DNA of 64,000 bases from Polychytrium aggregatum (Eukaryota > Chytridiomycota > Chytridiomycetes > Polychytriales), in NCBI RefSeq assembly GCF_025602895.1, contig NW_026516225.1, positions 372,001 to 436,000 on the forward strand. The letters run 5' to 3'. The translations under genes and the position numbers were made by a program. The stretch's first letter is position 1, and every line of letters begins with the position of its first letter. Below the pieces are notes generated by a model. That model was not told where the DNA came from. It ran no database searches and saw only the letters and a list, made by a program, of their open reading frames with translations. This document shows, in pieces, positions 37,965 through 48,668 of this stretch.

Positions 37965-39476
37965 ATGGAAACCAGCACCAGTATCGCTCCACTGGCTCCA
38001 GATGCGGCATATGCAGCCCTCGTGCGTCCTGACATCTTCGTCATCGTGTGCTGCAGCGAAAGCTTCCAGCTCGCCCTCGGTCATGACGAGATCAAGAAGC
38101 TACTCCGAGTGTGCAAACGAGCACGGCCTCTCCTGAGCTCCAAGGTGACCCGCTTCGACAGCTGGTGCCGGAATGCAGGACTATATCATCAAGCCGAACA
38201 GATGCGGATCGGCCTCACGCCCAGCGACAAGATTGCCCTCTCGCTGCACTGCAAGAATCCAGGCTCAGCCGACCGGTCCTGGCTAGTTGCCCAGTCCAAC
38301 CATGGAAACGCTTCTGCTTCGTATCTCCTGGCCCGGATTATCCAAGCCGATTTCGACAGTGGAGCCGTGGTCTACTCTGAGCGAGCACTCAGACAGCAGC
38401 AAGCCTTCCAGCTCCTCGAAGCAGCGGCCAGCGCAAGCCATGCGATGGCCCAGTTCCATCTGGCAGAAAGCTATCGCAACGGACTCGGGGTCGATCAAGA
38501 TCAAACCAAGGCTGCGGAGTTGTATCGCAGTCTTGCAGAGCAAAGAATGCCTCGAGCTCAAGTCGCATTCGGCCGCTGCTATGAGTCAGGCGAAGGTGTC
38601 GACCAAAATCATGAAGCAGCCATTGAGTGGTATTCCAAGGCTGCGAGCCAGGGCAGCGAAGACGGCCGACTCCATATTGTATTCCTCCAGGGCTGGTTCT
38701 CGTTGGTTGGCCATGGTGTCGAACAGAGCGACGTCGATGCCTTTAATCGCTGGCAGGAGGTCAGCACCAAGTCCACCGACCTGGCCATCAAGTCGATCGC
38801 CACCTATATGGTCGGCTGGATGCACTACCTCGGTCGGGGCACCCTGCAAGACCGACAGAGGGGAGACAAAATCCTCCAAGCCAATGTGTCAAGAGAGTTT
38901 CCCATCGGGGAGCACGATGGCTTGGACACACGGCGACACATCTCATCCAACTCACCCACAGCTTGCAGGTTCTATGGACTGTGTCGCCTCGGATCGATAC
39001 ACGATCGGCTGTGCAGACATCTTACGGCCGTGTGTCTGATCCAAGGGTTCGGAACCATCAAGGACCAAGAGAAGGCAGCGGACGTTTTCGAACAGCTCGC
39101 CTGCGAGGGCTGTAGCGACAGCCAGTACTGGCTGGCGGCATGCTGCTCGTATGGGTGGGGAGTGGCCCTTGACAAATCGAATGCATTCGAGTGGCTCAAA
39201 GTGTCTGCCGACCAAGGCAATCCGTACGGACAGTACATGGCTGGGGTGTACTATCTCCGGGGAATAGGTATTGAAGAGGATGGAGCCAAGGCAGTAGAGT
39301 GCTTCCGCAAGTCAGCCGAGCAAGGAAATCGGCACGGGCAATATTACCTCGGCGACTGCTACAGGACAGCTTCTGGTGTCGACGGAGATATCGACACCGC
39401 TGTCCTCTGGTACCGCAGGTCTGCAGAACAAGGTCTCTACTCGGCTATCGATGAGCTCAATTACCTCGGCAGGTGA
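37965..39476 (+). CDS. Sel1-repeat (SLR) protein
   Basis: Single exon, about 503 aa from the ATG at 37965 (frame open further upstream to 37746). Tandem 36-residue Sel1-like repeats with the A-x3-LG-x4-G-x-G-V pattern are visible: FHLAESYRNGLGVDQDQTK, VAFGRCYESGEGVDQN, WLAACCSYGWGVALDKSNA, YMAGVYYLRGIGIEED and YLGDCYRTASGVDGDIDTA, each followed by a W/F-Y/L-x2-SAEQG helix. Such solenoids act as protein-protein scaffolds; yeast Skt5 and Hrd3 are examples. The first 100 residues have no recognised domain. A Cys-rich central segment (38900-39040) interrupts the repeat array. Specific partners are unknown. Confidence 0.8.
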   Translation: METSTSIAPLAPDAAYAALVRPDIFVIVCCSESFQLALGHDEIKKLLRVCKRARPLLSSKVTRFDSWCRNAGLYHQAEQMRIGLTPSDKIALSLHCKNPGSADRSWLVAQSNHGNASASYLLARIIQADFDSGAVVYSERALRQQQAFQLLEAAASASHAMAQFHLAESYRNGLGVDQDQTKAAELYRSLAEQRMPRAQVAFGRCYESGEGVDQNHEAAIEWYSKAASQGSEDGRLHIVFLQGWFSLVGHGVEQSDVDAFNRWQEVSTKSTDLAIKSIATYMVGWMHYLGRGTLQDRQRGDKILQANVSREFPIGEHDGLDTRRHISSNSPTACRFYGLCRLGSIHDRLCRHLTAVCLIQGFGTIKDQEKAADVFEQLACEGCSDSQYWLAACCSYGWGVALDKSNAFEWLKVSADQGNPYGQYMAGVYYLRGIGIEEDGAKAVECFRKSAEQGNRHGQYYLGDCYRTASGVDGDIDTAVLWYRRSAEQGLYSAIDELNYLGR

Positions 39477-40474
39477 ATCTGAATCTCGCGTCGCTCCCAA
39501 TACTATATTCCAACAGCCATGCCGAAAGCCGGGCAGAGTAAGCGATGTTTTGGTGATCTGCCAATCGACAAAGGGGGTTGTTTGTCATTGGATTCATTCC
39601 AAATACAGAATGAATTGCCGAACTATCTTCGTTGGCGTTGATCGAAGGACAAACCATTGCCACGACTTCACTTGGGATTCGATATTTCAAGTGTCCCACA
39701 GAATTCCTGGAAGACATCATCTGCATCCTGTTCCCGGCCGATGTGTCTTGGGTCTGTTTCCCGAGTCCAATCGTGTCGCAATGCTGCACGAGTCAGCACA
39801 TCCTCGACCCCAGGAACAGAAGCCATCCCTCCCATGGCCGATATTGTGGTATCGATGGAATCAACTCGATATTGTCGGGCTCTGGTGTCCCGTTCATGGT
39901 TTGACGAGTGTTCTCTGGATGGCCAGAGCAAGCAGCCCATCGACCCAGGTCCAGGATGTCTCGTCCCAGCCTAGCAGCAATCCAGCATCATTCCGATGGC
40001 TGTGATTGCCGATACTTTGAACGAGCGACACTTGCACCATTCGATCTCACTCGATTAGCGGACAGCGTGAGTGCGATTGCGGTGCCGGGTCGTTTGGGGA
40101 CTCTCAGGCACACATCCACGAAACAATCTGGGATGTCGTCGCCAAGTCGGTTGTTTATTATCATTCATGGGGCATTCTGATTTGAATGAACATAAGAAAT
40201 ATCATAGATGTCACAAAGACTCTCATTTGACAGAGCTCTCAGTCGAGCGATCGAATCTACCAAAAACCACCCCATTCCACCAGAACGGCACACTGAAACA
40301 TCCAATCACTCACAAGCAGTCAACCACACAAGCACATCGGTGTCCAACAGGCGCAGCTGTTCCAACCAGTCCGGTATCCCAACACAATAACAAAAACAGA
40401 AATCACAAATCACAGCAGCTGGGCACCCGCTCGGATTGTTGTTGACCGGCACACTGGCCGGGATGAGGGCGGGC
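39477..40474. other. Convergent spacer Sel1 / ABCC
   Basis: About 1 kb between converging 3' ends. AT content is higher than elsewhere, with several short repeats of gattc-type words near 39590-39700. No gene is recognised. Confidence 0.45.
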
Positions 40475-43400
40475 TCAGAGGGCCTTCTTGGCTTGATCCC
40501 TGGCTCGGGCCATCTTCTCGAGCTCTTCAAACTCGCCCGAGTCCTGGCACATCTTGCGGAAGACTCCATCCTCGCGCTGCATCAGCTCAAAGGGCGTGCC
40601 AAACTCGGCCACCTCTCCGTGGCTGAGGACCAGCACCGAGTCGTAGTCGGCAATCGTGCGGAGGCGGTGGGCGATGCACACCACCGTCGAGTTGGCAAAC
40701 TCGGATCCGCGGATCGTCTCCTGGATGAAGGCGTCGGTCTCGTTGTCGACCGAGGCCGTGGCTTCGTCCAGCACGGTGATGGCCGACTCCTTGAGCAGCG
40801 CTCGGGCCAGGCACAGCAGCTGGCGCTGGCCCTGGCTAAAGTTGGACCCGCCCTCGGAGACAGAGGTGTCGAGGGAGAACCCGGACGCCTCGGCGGCGGC
40901 ACGGGTGTTCTGGCCCTGGACTTGGGTCTGGCCTTGGTTCTCGGATGTCTGCGCGGGCAGGTTGTCGCTCGACGAACTGCCGTCCAGCTTGGCCTGCAGA
41001 GTGTTCAGGAACCGCACGCGCTCCAGGATCGACCAGAGCCGGTCGTCCGAGTGCTCGCCAAAGGGATCGAGGTTGCTGCGGATGTCGCCCGTGAACAGGA
41101 CGGGATCCTGCGGGATGATCGTGAGCTTCTGGCGGAGGTCGCGCAGCCCAATCTTGGAGATGTCGACGCCGTCAATGACAATGCTGCCGCCGGAGAGCTC
41201 CATGATGCGGAACAGCGCCAGGGTGAGCGTGGACTTGCCCGCGCCGGTCCGTCCCACGACGCCGACCTTGCTGCGGCCCTTGAACTCGCAGGACACCCCG
41301 CGGAGGACGGGATCCAGGTCGGGGGCATAGCGGACGACAACGCCGTTGAGCTGGACGTGGCCCTTGGCAGGCCAGCCGGGAGGAGGACGCGATGTCTCGA
41401 TGACGGCGGGGGCTTCCTGGTCAATCTCGAGGTATTCGTGCACACGCTCGACCGAGTTCATGTTCTGTCGATGGTGAAACGGGGCGAAAGGAGTGAGGCG
41501 AGACGAAGTGAGTCACCCGAACCGTCACAGCGACAGCCGCATCGAATAACACAGCGGCAATATGAGCATCGACTCCACTGCCATATCAGTCGCACTTCAA
41601 CACTGGCACTTACTAGCTCCATCTGCGAGTGGATACGAACGATGCGAAGCAAGTTTTCTGCGATGGTGGCTGCCCAGGTCAAGCTGAGACCAGCAAGTCC
41701 CACACCGATCAGGTCCTTGGACCAGATGATGGCAATGCCGGCAGAGAAGGTGATCAGCGAGGTGATTATCGACAGTCGAGTGGACAGCCAGCGGTTCGAA
41801 AGACCCAGCATACGATGGGCTCGGTTGCTGGTGTCGACCTTGATCATGTTGTCCTCGATGAATCGGGCCTCGTGTCCATAGGCGCGGATGGTCGACACGC
41901 CAACGAGACACTCGCTGAAGGTGCTGTAGATGGGGCTGCGACTAATACTGTGGATACGCTTGAGCTCGCGACTAGAAGCCAGGTAGTAGATTGCAATCCT
42001 GTAGTAGATGTAGGCAACAAAGGGAATCACGGCGAGGAAGATCGGTGTCACGGTGCCGATGACGATGAGGGTGGTGGTGGCGCTCGCAGTGGTGAGAAAA
42101 AACCCAGCACATGTGTTGGCGAGATTCTGGTCGATGGTTCCAATGTCCTTGGAGAGGCGGTTGGTGATGCGGCCGAGCGGGGTGACATCGAACCAGCGCA
42201 CCGGCGCATACATGATGCGGGTGATGAGCTGGTCGTGCAGCTTCTTGGCAGCCCTGTAGCCAACCCAGCTGCGATAGGCAAAGTTGGTGATGATGAGAAA
42301 GAGGACGCACGAATTGATGAGGCCGTACATGAGGACATAGTAGGCAACGTTGACGGACTGGCCGGACGATCCATCGACAAGGGTGTTGCTGTCGTTGCCT
42401 GAGACTGGGTTGAGGAAGCTGAGGGACAGCGGGGCCGAGAGCGTCACGGCAAACATCGTGTTGAGTTCGTTGGCATGGTTGTAGGCATCGGCCCAGACCT
42501 TGAGCCAGTAGTCGGCCAGCACTTGGGCCGATCGCTGCACAAGAATTATACCGAGGTAGGCGACGATGACACCAAAGCCGCCTGCCGCAGTCAGATAGAA
42601 GTAGTAGACGCTGCCCTGGACTGCGCCGGTTCTGGAAGCCTCGGCATCGATGAGCTTCTTGGCGTCTTCGGGCGTCTTGCCGTTGGAGTAGTTGCGGCTC
42701 AGGAGCTCCTCGTCGGTGAGGTCGACGTCGAGCTCGCCAGCGTCGGGGTCGGACTCGGGCTGGAGCGAGACTGCCTCGAGGTTCTCCTTGGCGATGATGG
42801 TCTCGACCTCGCGGTTCTGGGAGACCTCGGCGACCGAGCCATGGTCGAGGATCTGGCCCTGGTTGATGACGACGAGGTAGTCGGTGGCGGGAAGGGCCAG
42901 ACTGGTGGCGTGGGTGACGAGGATGCGGGTGCGGTCCTTGAGCAGGCCCGTGATGCACTTGTCAAAGAGATGCTTGGCTGTGGGCGCATCGACGGCTGAG
43001 AGCGGATCGTCCAGCAGGATATAGTGGGCCCGGGAGTACGCGGCGCGGGCGAGCGAGACTCGCTGCTTCTGGCCGCCGGACAGGTTGATGCCCTTCTCGC
43101 CGATCTCGGTCAGGTCGCCGGACTCGAAGGAGGCAAGGTCTTTGGACAGGGCGCAGGCTTCGATCACGCGGGCGTATCGGAGCTGGTCGTAGGGCTCGCC
43201 GAACAGGATGTTGTCCCGGATCGTGGCGTTGGCGAGCCAGGCGGTCTGGGCGACAAAGGCGATGCCGCCCTTGGAGCGGTGGCTGCGAGTGAGACGGGTC
43301 AGGTTGGCGCTGCCCTGGAGCGACTTCATTTCGCCGAGGAGGGCATGGATGATCGAGGACTTGCCGGAGCCGGTGGAGCCGCAGATGGTGCTGAGCTTGC

Positions 43401-46400
43401 CGAGAGGGAAGCTGATCTTGAGGCCGCGCAGGGTAAACTTGGGCTCGGACGAGTCGTCCGCGCCAGAAGCCGGCTGCTCCGAGCCGAGGAGCGGCGTGGT
43501 CTCGGAGGTCTGCTGCGACTGCTTCTTGAACAGGTTGGCGAGTCTCTTGTGCCAGGGGAGCTGGGGCGACTTGCTGTCGGGAGCGGCGGTGGCCTGGTGC
43601 CACTCGAACCAGGCATCGACAAACTCGACGGCAACAGGGTCGGTCCAGGGCTCGGTGTTGCCGGTGGGGTGAGAAACGGGCAGGTCGTCGGAGAACTTTT
43701 GGAGCTCGGGCTCGTTCAGGAACTTTTCGATACGGTCCGATGAGACATAGATTTGGAAGAACTGCGAGGGGAGACGGGTGTCAGCGGGAGTCCTGTGGGT
43801 AAGAGGATGGCGACGGATAAACAGACAAGAACGGTGCCATGCGAGGAGCACTTGCCTCCGAAAGTGTGTCGGGGAAAACTGTCAGAGGGAACTTGAGAGC
43901 GTTGAACAGACTGAGGCAAGTGAATGCCGTGGTGGCTGGGTGGGAGACATGCACAAGTCGAAAGTGAGACATCAGCGCGGTCAGCACACATCAGCGACTG
44001 GAGATTGCGTGGGAGGCTGAGACATATTCACTCAATCGGCTTCGAGTCGATTGGAGATGCTCCGAGCAACATGCACCAGACATCCGAGGCCATGGGTGGT
44101 GCGAGCGCATCACTTACCATCCATGTCGTGACCAGCGATCAGGGTGTAGCTCAGGAAGGTAACAACCGCAACAATCACCGGCACAAACGACCAGAGCATG
44201 ACACTGAGGCCCAAGGTCATGAAGTAAGAGATCAGATTGTTGAGCTCAGCGTTGCGGGCTTCGTCGATGCGCTTGAGGAACTGCGGCTCCCAGGCAAAGA
44301 ACTTGATGATGCGAATGGCCTGCAGAGCCTCGAGGGTCCGGGTGTTGCGTTTGTCGGCCTTCTCCATGAGTGCTTTGTAAGCATTGTTGAGTCTCGTGGT
44401 GATGATGCTGGTGAGGGGAATGCTGACGACCATGATCGAGAGACCGATCGAAGCCGACCAACCCAGGAAGCTGAACAAGGCGACGACGGCAATAACGATC
44501 TCGATCAAAGTTGCAGTGACCAGAATTCCAGAGAAGCTTGCCATGGCCAGCTTCTCGGTGTCCATGGACATGAGCGAGACGAGCTTGCCCGTCGACTGGT
44601 CCTCGTCCTTCTTGGATTTGCCCTTGGCAGAGACGCGGCGGAGAGATTTCTGGAAGATTTCGTTGATCAGGACAGCACGCATGCGGTAGCTGGCATTGTT
44701 GGTCATGTTGAACATCTGTTGGCAAGTTTGGAGCGTTAGGCTCATAGTTAGAACTCATGAGACTTGATGTGAACACGACAAAGGCGCTTTCTTGGATAGC
44801 GCACTCTGCTACATGTCACGACGTGGCATTTCCGAAGCATCCGGGTCGCCGCAACGGCTTGAGTCAGCAGAGTAGCACTCGCACCAAGCACCATGATGAC
44901 TTTTAGGCCTTCGACTCACCTGTCCGTCCACAATTGTGGACATGAGTCCAAAGACCAACGACATGAATACCCAGAAGAAACCAACGGTAATGGGACGACC
45001 GTTCGGATTCTGGATGTAGCTCATGATTTGGTAGAGGCAGAGTGGAGCAGTGAAGCTGAGAAGGGAAATAGCCAATCCAAGCAAGATCTGGATGATGAGG
45101 GGATAGAGCTCCATCCTGAAGAGACGCATGTTGAGGCCTTTGTACTGGTGCTTGTACTGCTCGCGGTAGACACGGCAGGCTTCGGCCGACTTGTCGCTCT
45201 CGAGCAGGTCAAAGAGGTCATTCTTGGTCAGGGGGGTCTTGTAGCCGCGGCTGAGAGGGCCGTCCATCCAGACAAAGAACAGGTTCTCGAACCAGGTGGA
45301 CTCGGGCTCGGGGGCAGGGAGCATCTGTGGGTGCAAATGGGAATGCCAACAGCACGCACATGTGTGGGAGTAGTAGAACATGGAGTCAGTCCTGCGAGAG
45401 CACCGCCGATGCAACAAGCGAGGCAATAGCCGCACCCAGCGATGCCATGGCGGTGGCATGGAATCATCATGTGTGCCAGAGAAGCGTCGCTGTTCGTGCG
45501 TTCGTTCGATACATTGGATCTGCACTCACCTCGGTGTTCTTGGGGCCCTTGAGCTTCACAATGTGCAGCGATTCGACCTGCTCGCGCAGACTCAGACGCA
45601 GAGCAAAGTTGGCCACAGACAGGATGGTGCTCAGGACAACAGCGAGCACGATCGGGGCGACGGCATCGCCGCTGTTGCTGAGCAGGGTGTTGTGGAGCTG
45701 GAGAGCCTTGAGGACGGCACAGCCGAGGGCAAAGGGCTGGATGGGGCTGCTCAGCTTGGGGCGGATGCTGGCCGGGACGGGACCGGTCGAGGCCGCAAAG
45801 ACGATGGTTGCGATGGCCTGGCGGGATGAGCGGGCGGTGTGAGTATGATGCAGTCGATGTGGGAGAGCACGATGCCGGCGAGGGCTTGAGCATGGCATCC
45901 GGCGAGGGAGTGAGAGGAGACGAGCAATGCTGCTGCGATGGCTTACCCATGCAAGAGCCCAGGCGGCCGAGCCAAAGAAGACGAAGGAGCCAGAACCAGA
46001 CTGGCTCAGGTCCTGGAACGAGGCAGCGACAGAGACAGCCAGCTCGAGGACGAGGATAGCCAGACAGGTCCACTTGAGGGCCGGATTCTGGGCGACGACG
46101 GCGGGAGGAGCAGGCTGGTCGGCGGCAGAGATGGCGCCGTAGCGGTTGCGGGTGGATCCATCTTCGCTGTTGACGAGGGCGGTGTCGGGGCCGTCCGAGG
46201 AGGCGGCGGGATGGACAATGTCCTTGGCGGCCCAGAGGACAGCGACGACGATCAGGGCCAGCGGGAGGATGCCGACGGCATAGCTGTGGATAGAGGAGCA
46301 AAAGAACCCAGTGAAAGCTTTCGTCAGTGTCGATCCGGGACCATGCCCGTTCATGGCGCCAGCGGTGGGGGAAGCGGCATTGCATGGAGGACGAGCGGCC

Positions 46401-46742
46401 CAGCACAGCGGCAAGCAAACCGGCGACTGGGGGAAGGGTGATGGTCTGAGAAGACCGAGACCAAGCAGCTGGCCATGAGGGGGCTGGCGGTGTCCCATGG
46501 TCCCCCCCCCTTCTCCCGTCCCTGTGGCTTTCCAGCCATCCCCCAACCGAGCCCGAAGAAAGGGCACCGGATCCTCCCATCACGGCCGTCACACGTTTAT
46601 GGAATTTATTCGATCGAGCCAGGTGCGCGGCATCCTGTTCGACGAGGAAGTCGCGGTACCTCTTCTCGAAGCACTCGTCGACAGCGAGCGAGCCTCTGGC
46701 GTCAAAAAACCAGATGGTGGAATTAGAAGGGCACAGGAACAT
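40475..46742 (-). CDS. ABCC-family (MRP) ABC exporter
   Basis: Full-length ABC transporter of the multidrug-resistance-protein/yeast YCF1 class. The N-terminal TMD0 (helices such as AVGILPLALIVVAVLWAA and PIVLAVVLSTILSVANF) follows a start MFLCPSNSTIWFFDARGS. TMD1 spans about 45300-44110. A long exon 43761-41614 encodes NBD1 and TMD2: Walker A GSTGSGKSSI, signature LSGGQKQR, Walker B ILLDDPLSAVD. The final exon 41464-40475 is NBD2: Walker A GRTGAGKST, signature FSQGQRQL, Walker B VLDEATASVD and H-loop IAHRLRTI. NBD2 has a Q/A-rich insertion before the signature. Both long exons are exact multiples of three; six or more exons build the first third. Probable vacuolar or plasma-membrane export of conjugates. 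Confidence 0.88.
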
Positions 46743-47310
46743 GGTTTCGGGGCACGAATGGTTTGACAAAGGCTCTGTTCTCCTTCTCGAAGCACGCTTT
46801 ATATACCCGGACAGCAGGTCCTGCCAGCCCACCCGCGGCTGGCGTGGGACCCGCGCCGCCTGCCGTGGACTGCCGCGCCTCCCCCAGGCCCACGCCCCCA
46901 GCTCATGGATCGGGTGGCGCATGGCCACGCCACACCATGCGCAGCACCAATATATCTATAAAGGGGATGTCGTGCGACGTGAGTCACGACTGCGCATGGC
47001 GCCACAGCACAGCCCGATGCGCAGTCAAAACATGATCCCGTGACTCTGTGAGCGCCTCGATGCTATGATCTCGCCAGGCTCCCACAGCAACATGACCTGA
47101 ATGCCAAGCAGCTCGCCTCTCACTCCGATGTGCCGAGGAGCATTGCCCGTCTATTTGTTCTTTGTGCGATAAAATTACCCTACTAGTGTCATTCGGAGTA
47201 CCAATATTGGCCTCGCTTGCATCGGCTCGGCCAGGAAGGCACCGGGCGCTACTTCAGACGAGGCCGTCTTGTTTGTGCCGGCCGTGCTCACTTTCTGGTT
47301 TGCATGCTCG
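46743..47310. other. ABCC promoter and spacer
   Basis: About 570 bp between ABCC (start, -) and COX16 (stop, -). It contains the ABCC TATA box listed separately and a second TA-rich tract near 46950-46960. No gene is seen. Confidence 0.5.
46798..46805 (-). promoter_or_regulatory. TATA box of the ABCC gene
   Basis: On the minus strand the sequence reads TATATAAA at 46805-46798, about 56 bp upstream of the start codon (46742). It is a full match to the TATA consensus at a suitable distance, and supports that start. Confidence 0.55.
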
Positions 47311-48027
47311 TCATTCCTCGCCCGAGTCCTTGGGTCGCGGGACTCGCACAAAGTCCCAGTCGTCCATGTCCTTTTTGTGGGTAAGGTTCTATTTGTGGCG
47401 TTGATGCATTCAATCGTCCGTGCCGGCAAGGTCAGCTACGAATCAGCTCGAAGCAAAATCTGGCGGCCATTCTGCATGGAGCAAATAGCTCGGAGCGGAT
47501 CCACGTCGAGACGACATGCAATGGAGATGGGCTTACCCAGTAAATCTCCTGGACGTTCACTGGAGCAGCTTTCTTGTCGATACCCAGCTCTTCCTTCTTT
47601 TCGAGCTGGATTGGTATCGGCGGGGTCAGGATTGTCCGAGATCGTTGTCGTGAATGCATCCGCACGATAGATTCAGCGCATTCATGGTTCATCAGCGACG
47701 TCCAAAGCAAGCCGAGATGAGCCGTGTCGAGTCGAGGCGATCCAAGGACCCCAGTATTGTTAGCTCGACAGCTGGTTCAAGATCCGTTGCTGAACATTTG
47801 CCCCCCCCCGACCTCATCTGAATCCAATGCCCTGGCAGCGACAGAGTGCCTACCATCCGAACTTTGCTGTCATGAATGTCATAGCGAACTTGGGTGAGAT
47901 GCTGAAGGCCGTAAGGCGCCAGCCCCATGGTCAGCAAAAATGGAATGCCGAAGAATACAAATGGATTCCGCTTGATCTTGCGCCCGAGGGCTGTGTGTGA
48001 AAGACGATTTGCCAGCCGGAAAACCAT
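47311..48027 (-). CDS. COX16: Cytochrome c oxidase assembly protein COX16
   Basis: Small inner-membrane protein needed for assembly of complex IV. Three exons in phase: 48027-47854, 47605-47537 and 47388-47311; 106 aa. The transmembrane segment NPFVFFGIPFLLTMGLAPYG is followed by the conserved TQVRYDIHDSKVRM; the later exons give EKKEELGIDK and the terminal block DMDDWDFVRVPRPKDSGE, matching the (D/E)DW-x2-VRVPRP signature of Cox16. The basic N-terminus (LSHTALGRKIKR) acts as targeting/topology signal. The three exons were joined by hand; every phase agrees. Confidence 0.87.
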
Positions 48028-48668
48028 GGTCGCGGTTTGCGATGCGTTTCGCTGGTTGGGGTTGGAGGCACAACCGATATGAGCGCAGCGGGCGGATGAA
48101 GACTCGCTTGGTCGCAAGCCGAGGAGATCTGCACCAGAGCCGCCGTTCAAATGTTCTCCAAACTACCTTCGGCTCCCGACTCCAGAGTACCTCGCTGTGA
48201 TGCTATGTTCTGGCTGGATGTTGGCAGAGCCGGATGATGCGGGCCTGCGCCTGTCTGGCTCGTTTTTGCTGGTGATCTGGTCCGAGTCAGAGCGACGACA
48301 CAACACGTGCTTCGTGTGTGTGTGTGCGTCTATTTGTGAGTGTGCATTGGCATATCGTGATCATATCCCCTCGTAGATGCCTTGATCCGGAAATGTGGTG
48401 CATGTATTCGACCCTCTGGACAGCTCCATAGTCTCGAGGTATCAACATACTCGGTCTGCTCGAGTCACTTGGTTTCCAGGCACCGAGCACGCCATTTGGT
48501 CGTGGCAGTGAGTGATGGGCAGCCGCGTATATTCAGGACCGGAAGTGAACAACAACCCTGACTCAAAACAGGGCGTCCCGTTTGACAATGGGAACGTCGT
48601 ATCTTTATTGGCGCGATAGGCAATAGACGCCATTGCGAGATGGTGAAGCTCGAGTGTCGTCGTCGACC
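48028..48668. other. Spacer COX16 / PARN
   Basis: About 640 bp between the COX16 start and the PARN stop, both minus strand; contains the COX16 promoter, with a gtgtgtgtgtgcg tract near 48316-48328. An open frame continuing the PARN last exon (to 48442) is in a different frame from the stop I prefer. Confidence 0.4.

Noticed and set aside
40436-41881. 481-codon plus-strand frame opposite ABCC NBD2
   Set aside because: Antisense of a GC-rich conserved nucleotide-binding domain; no motif of its own.
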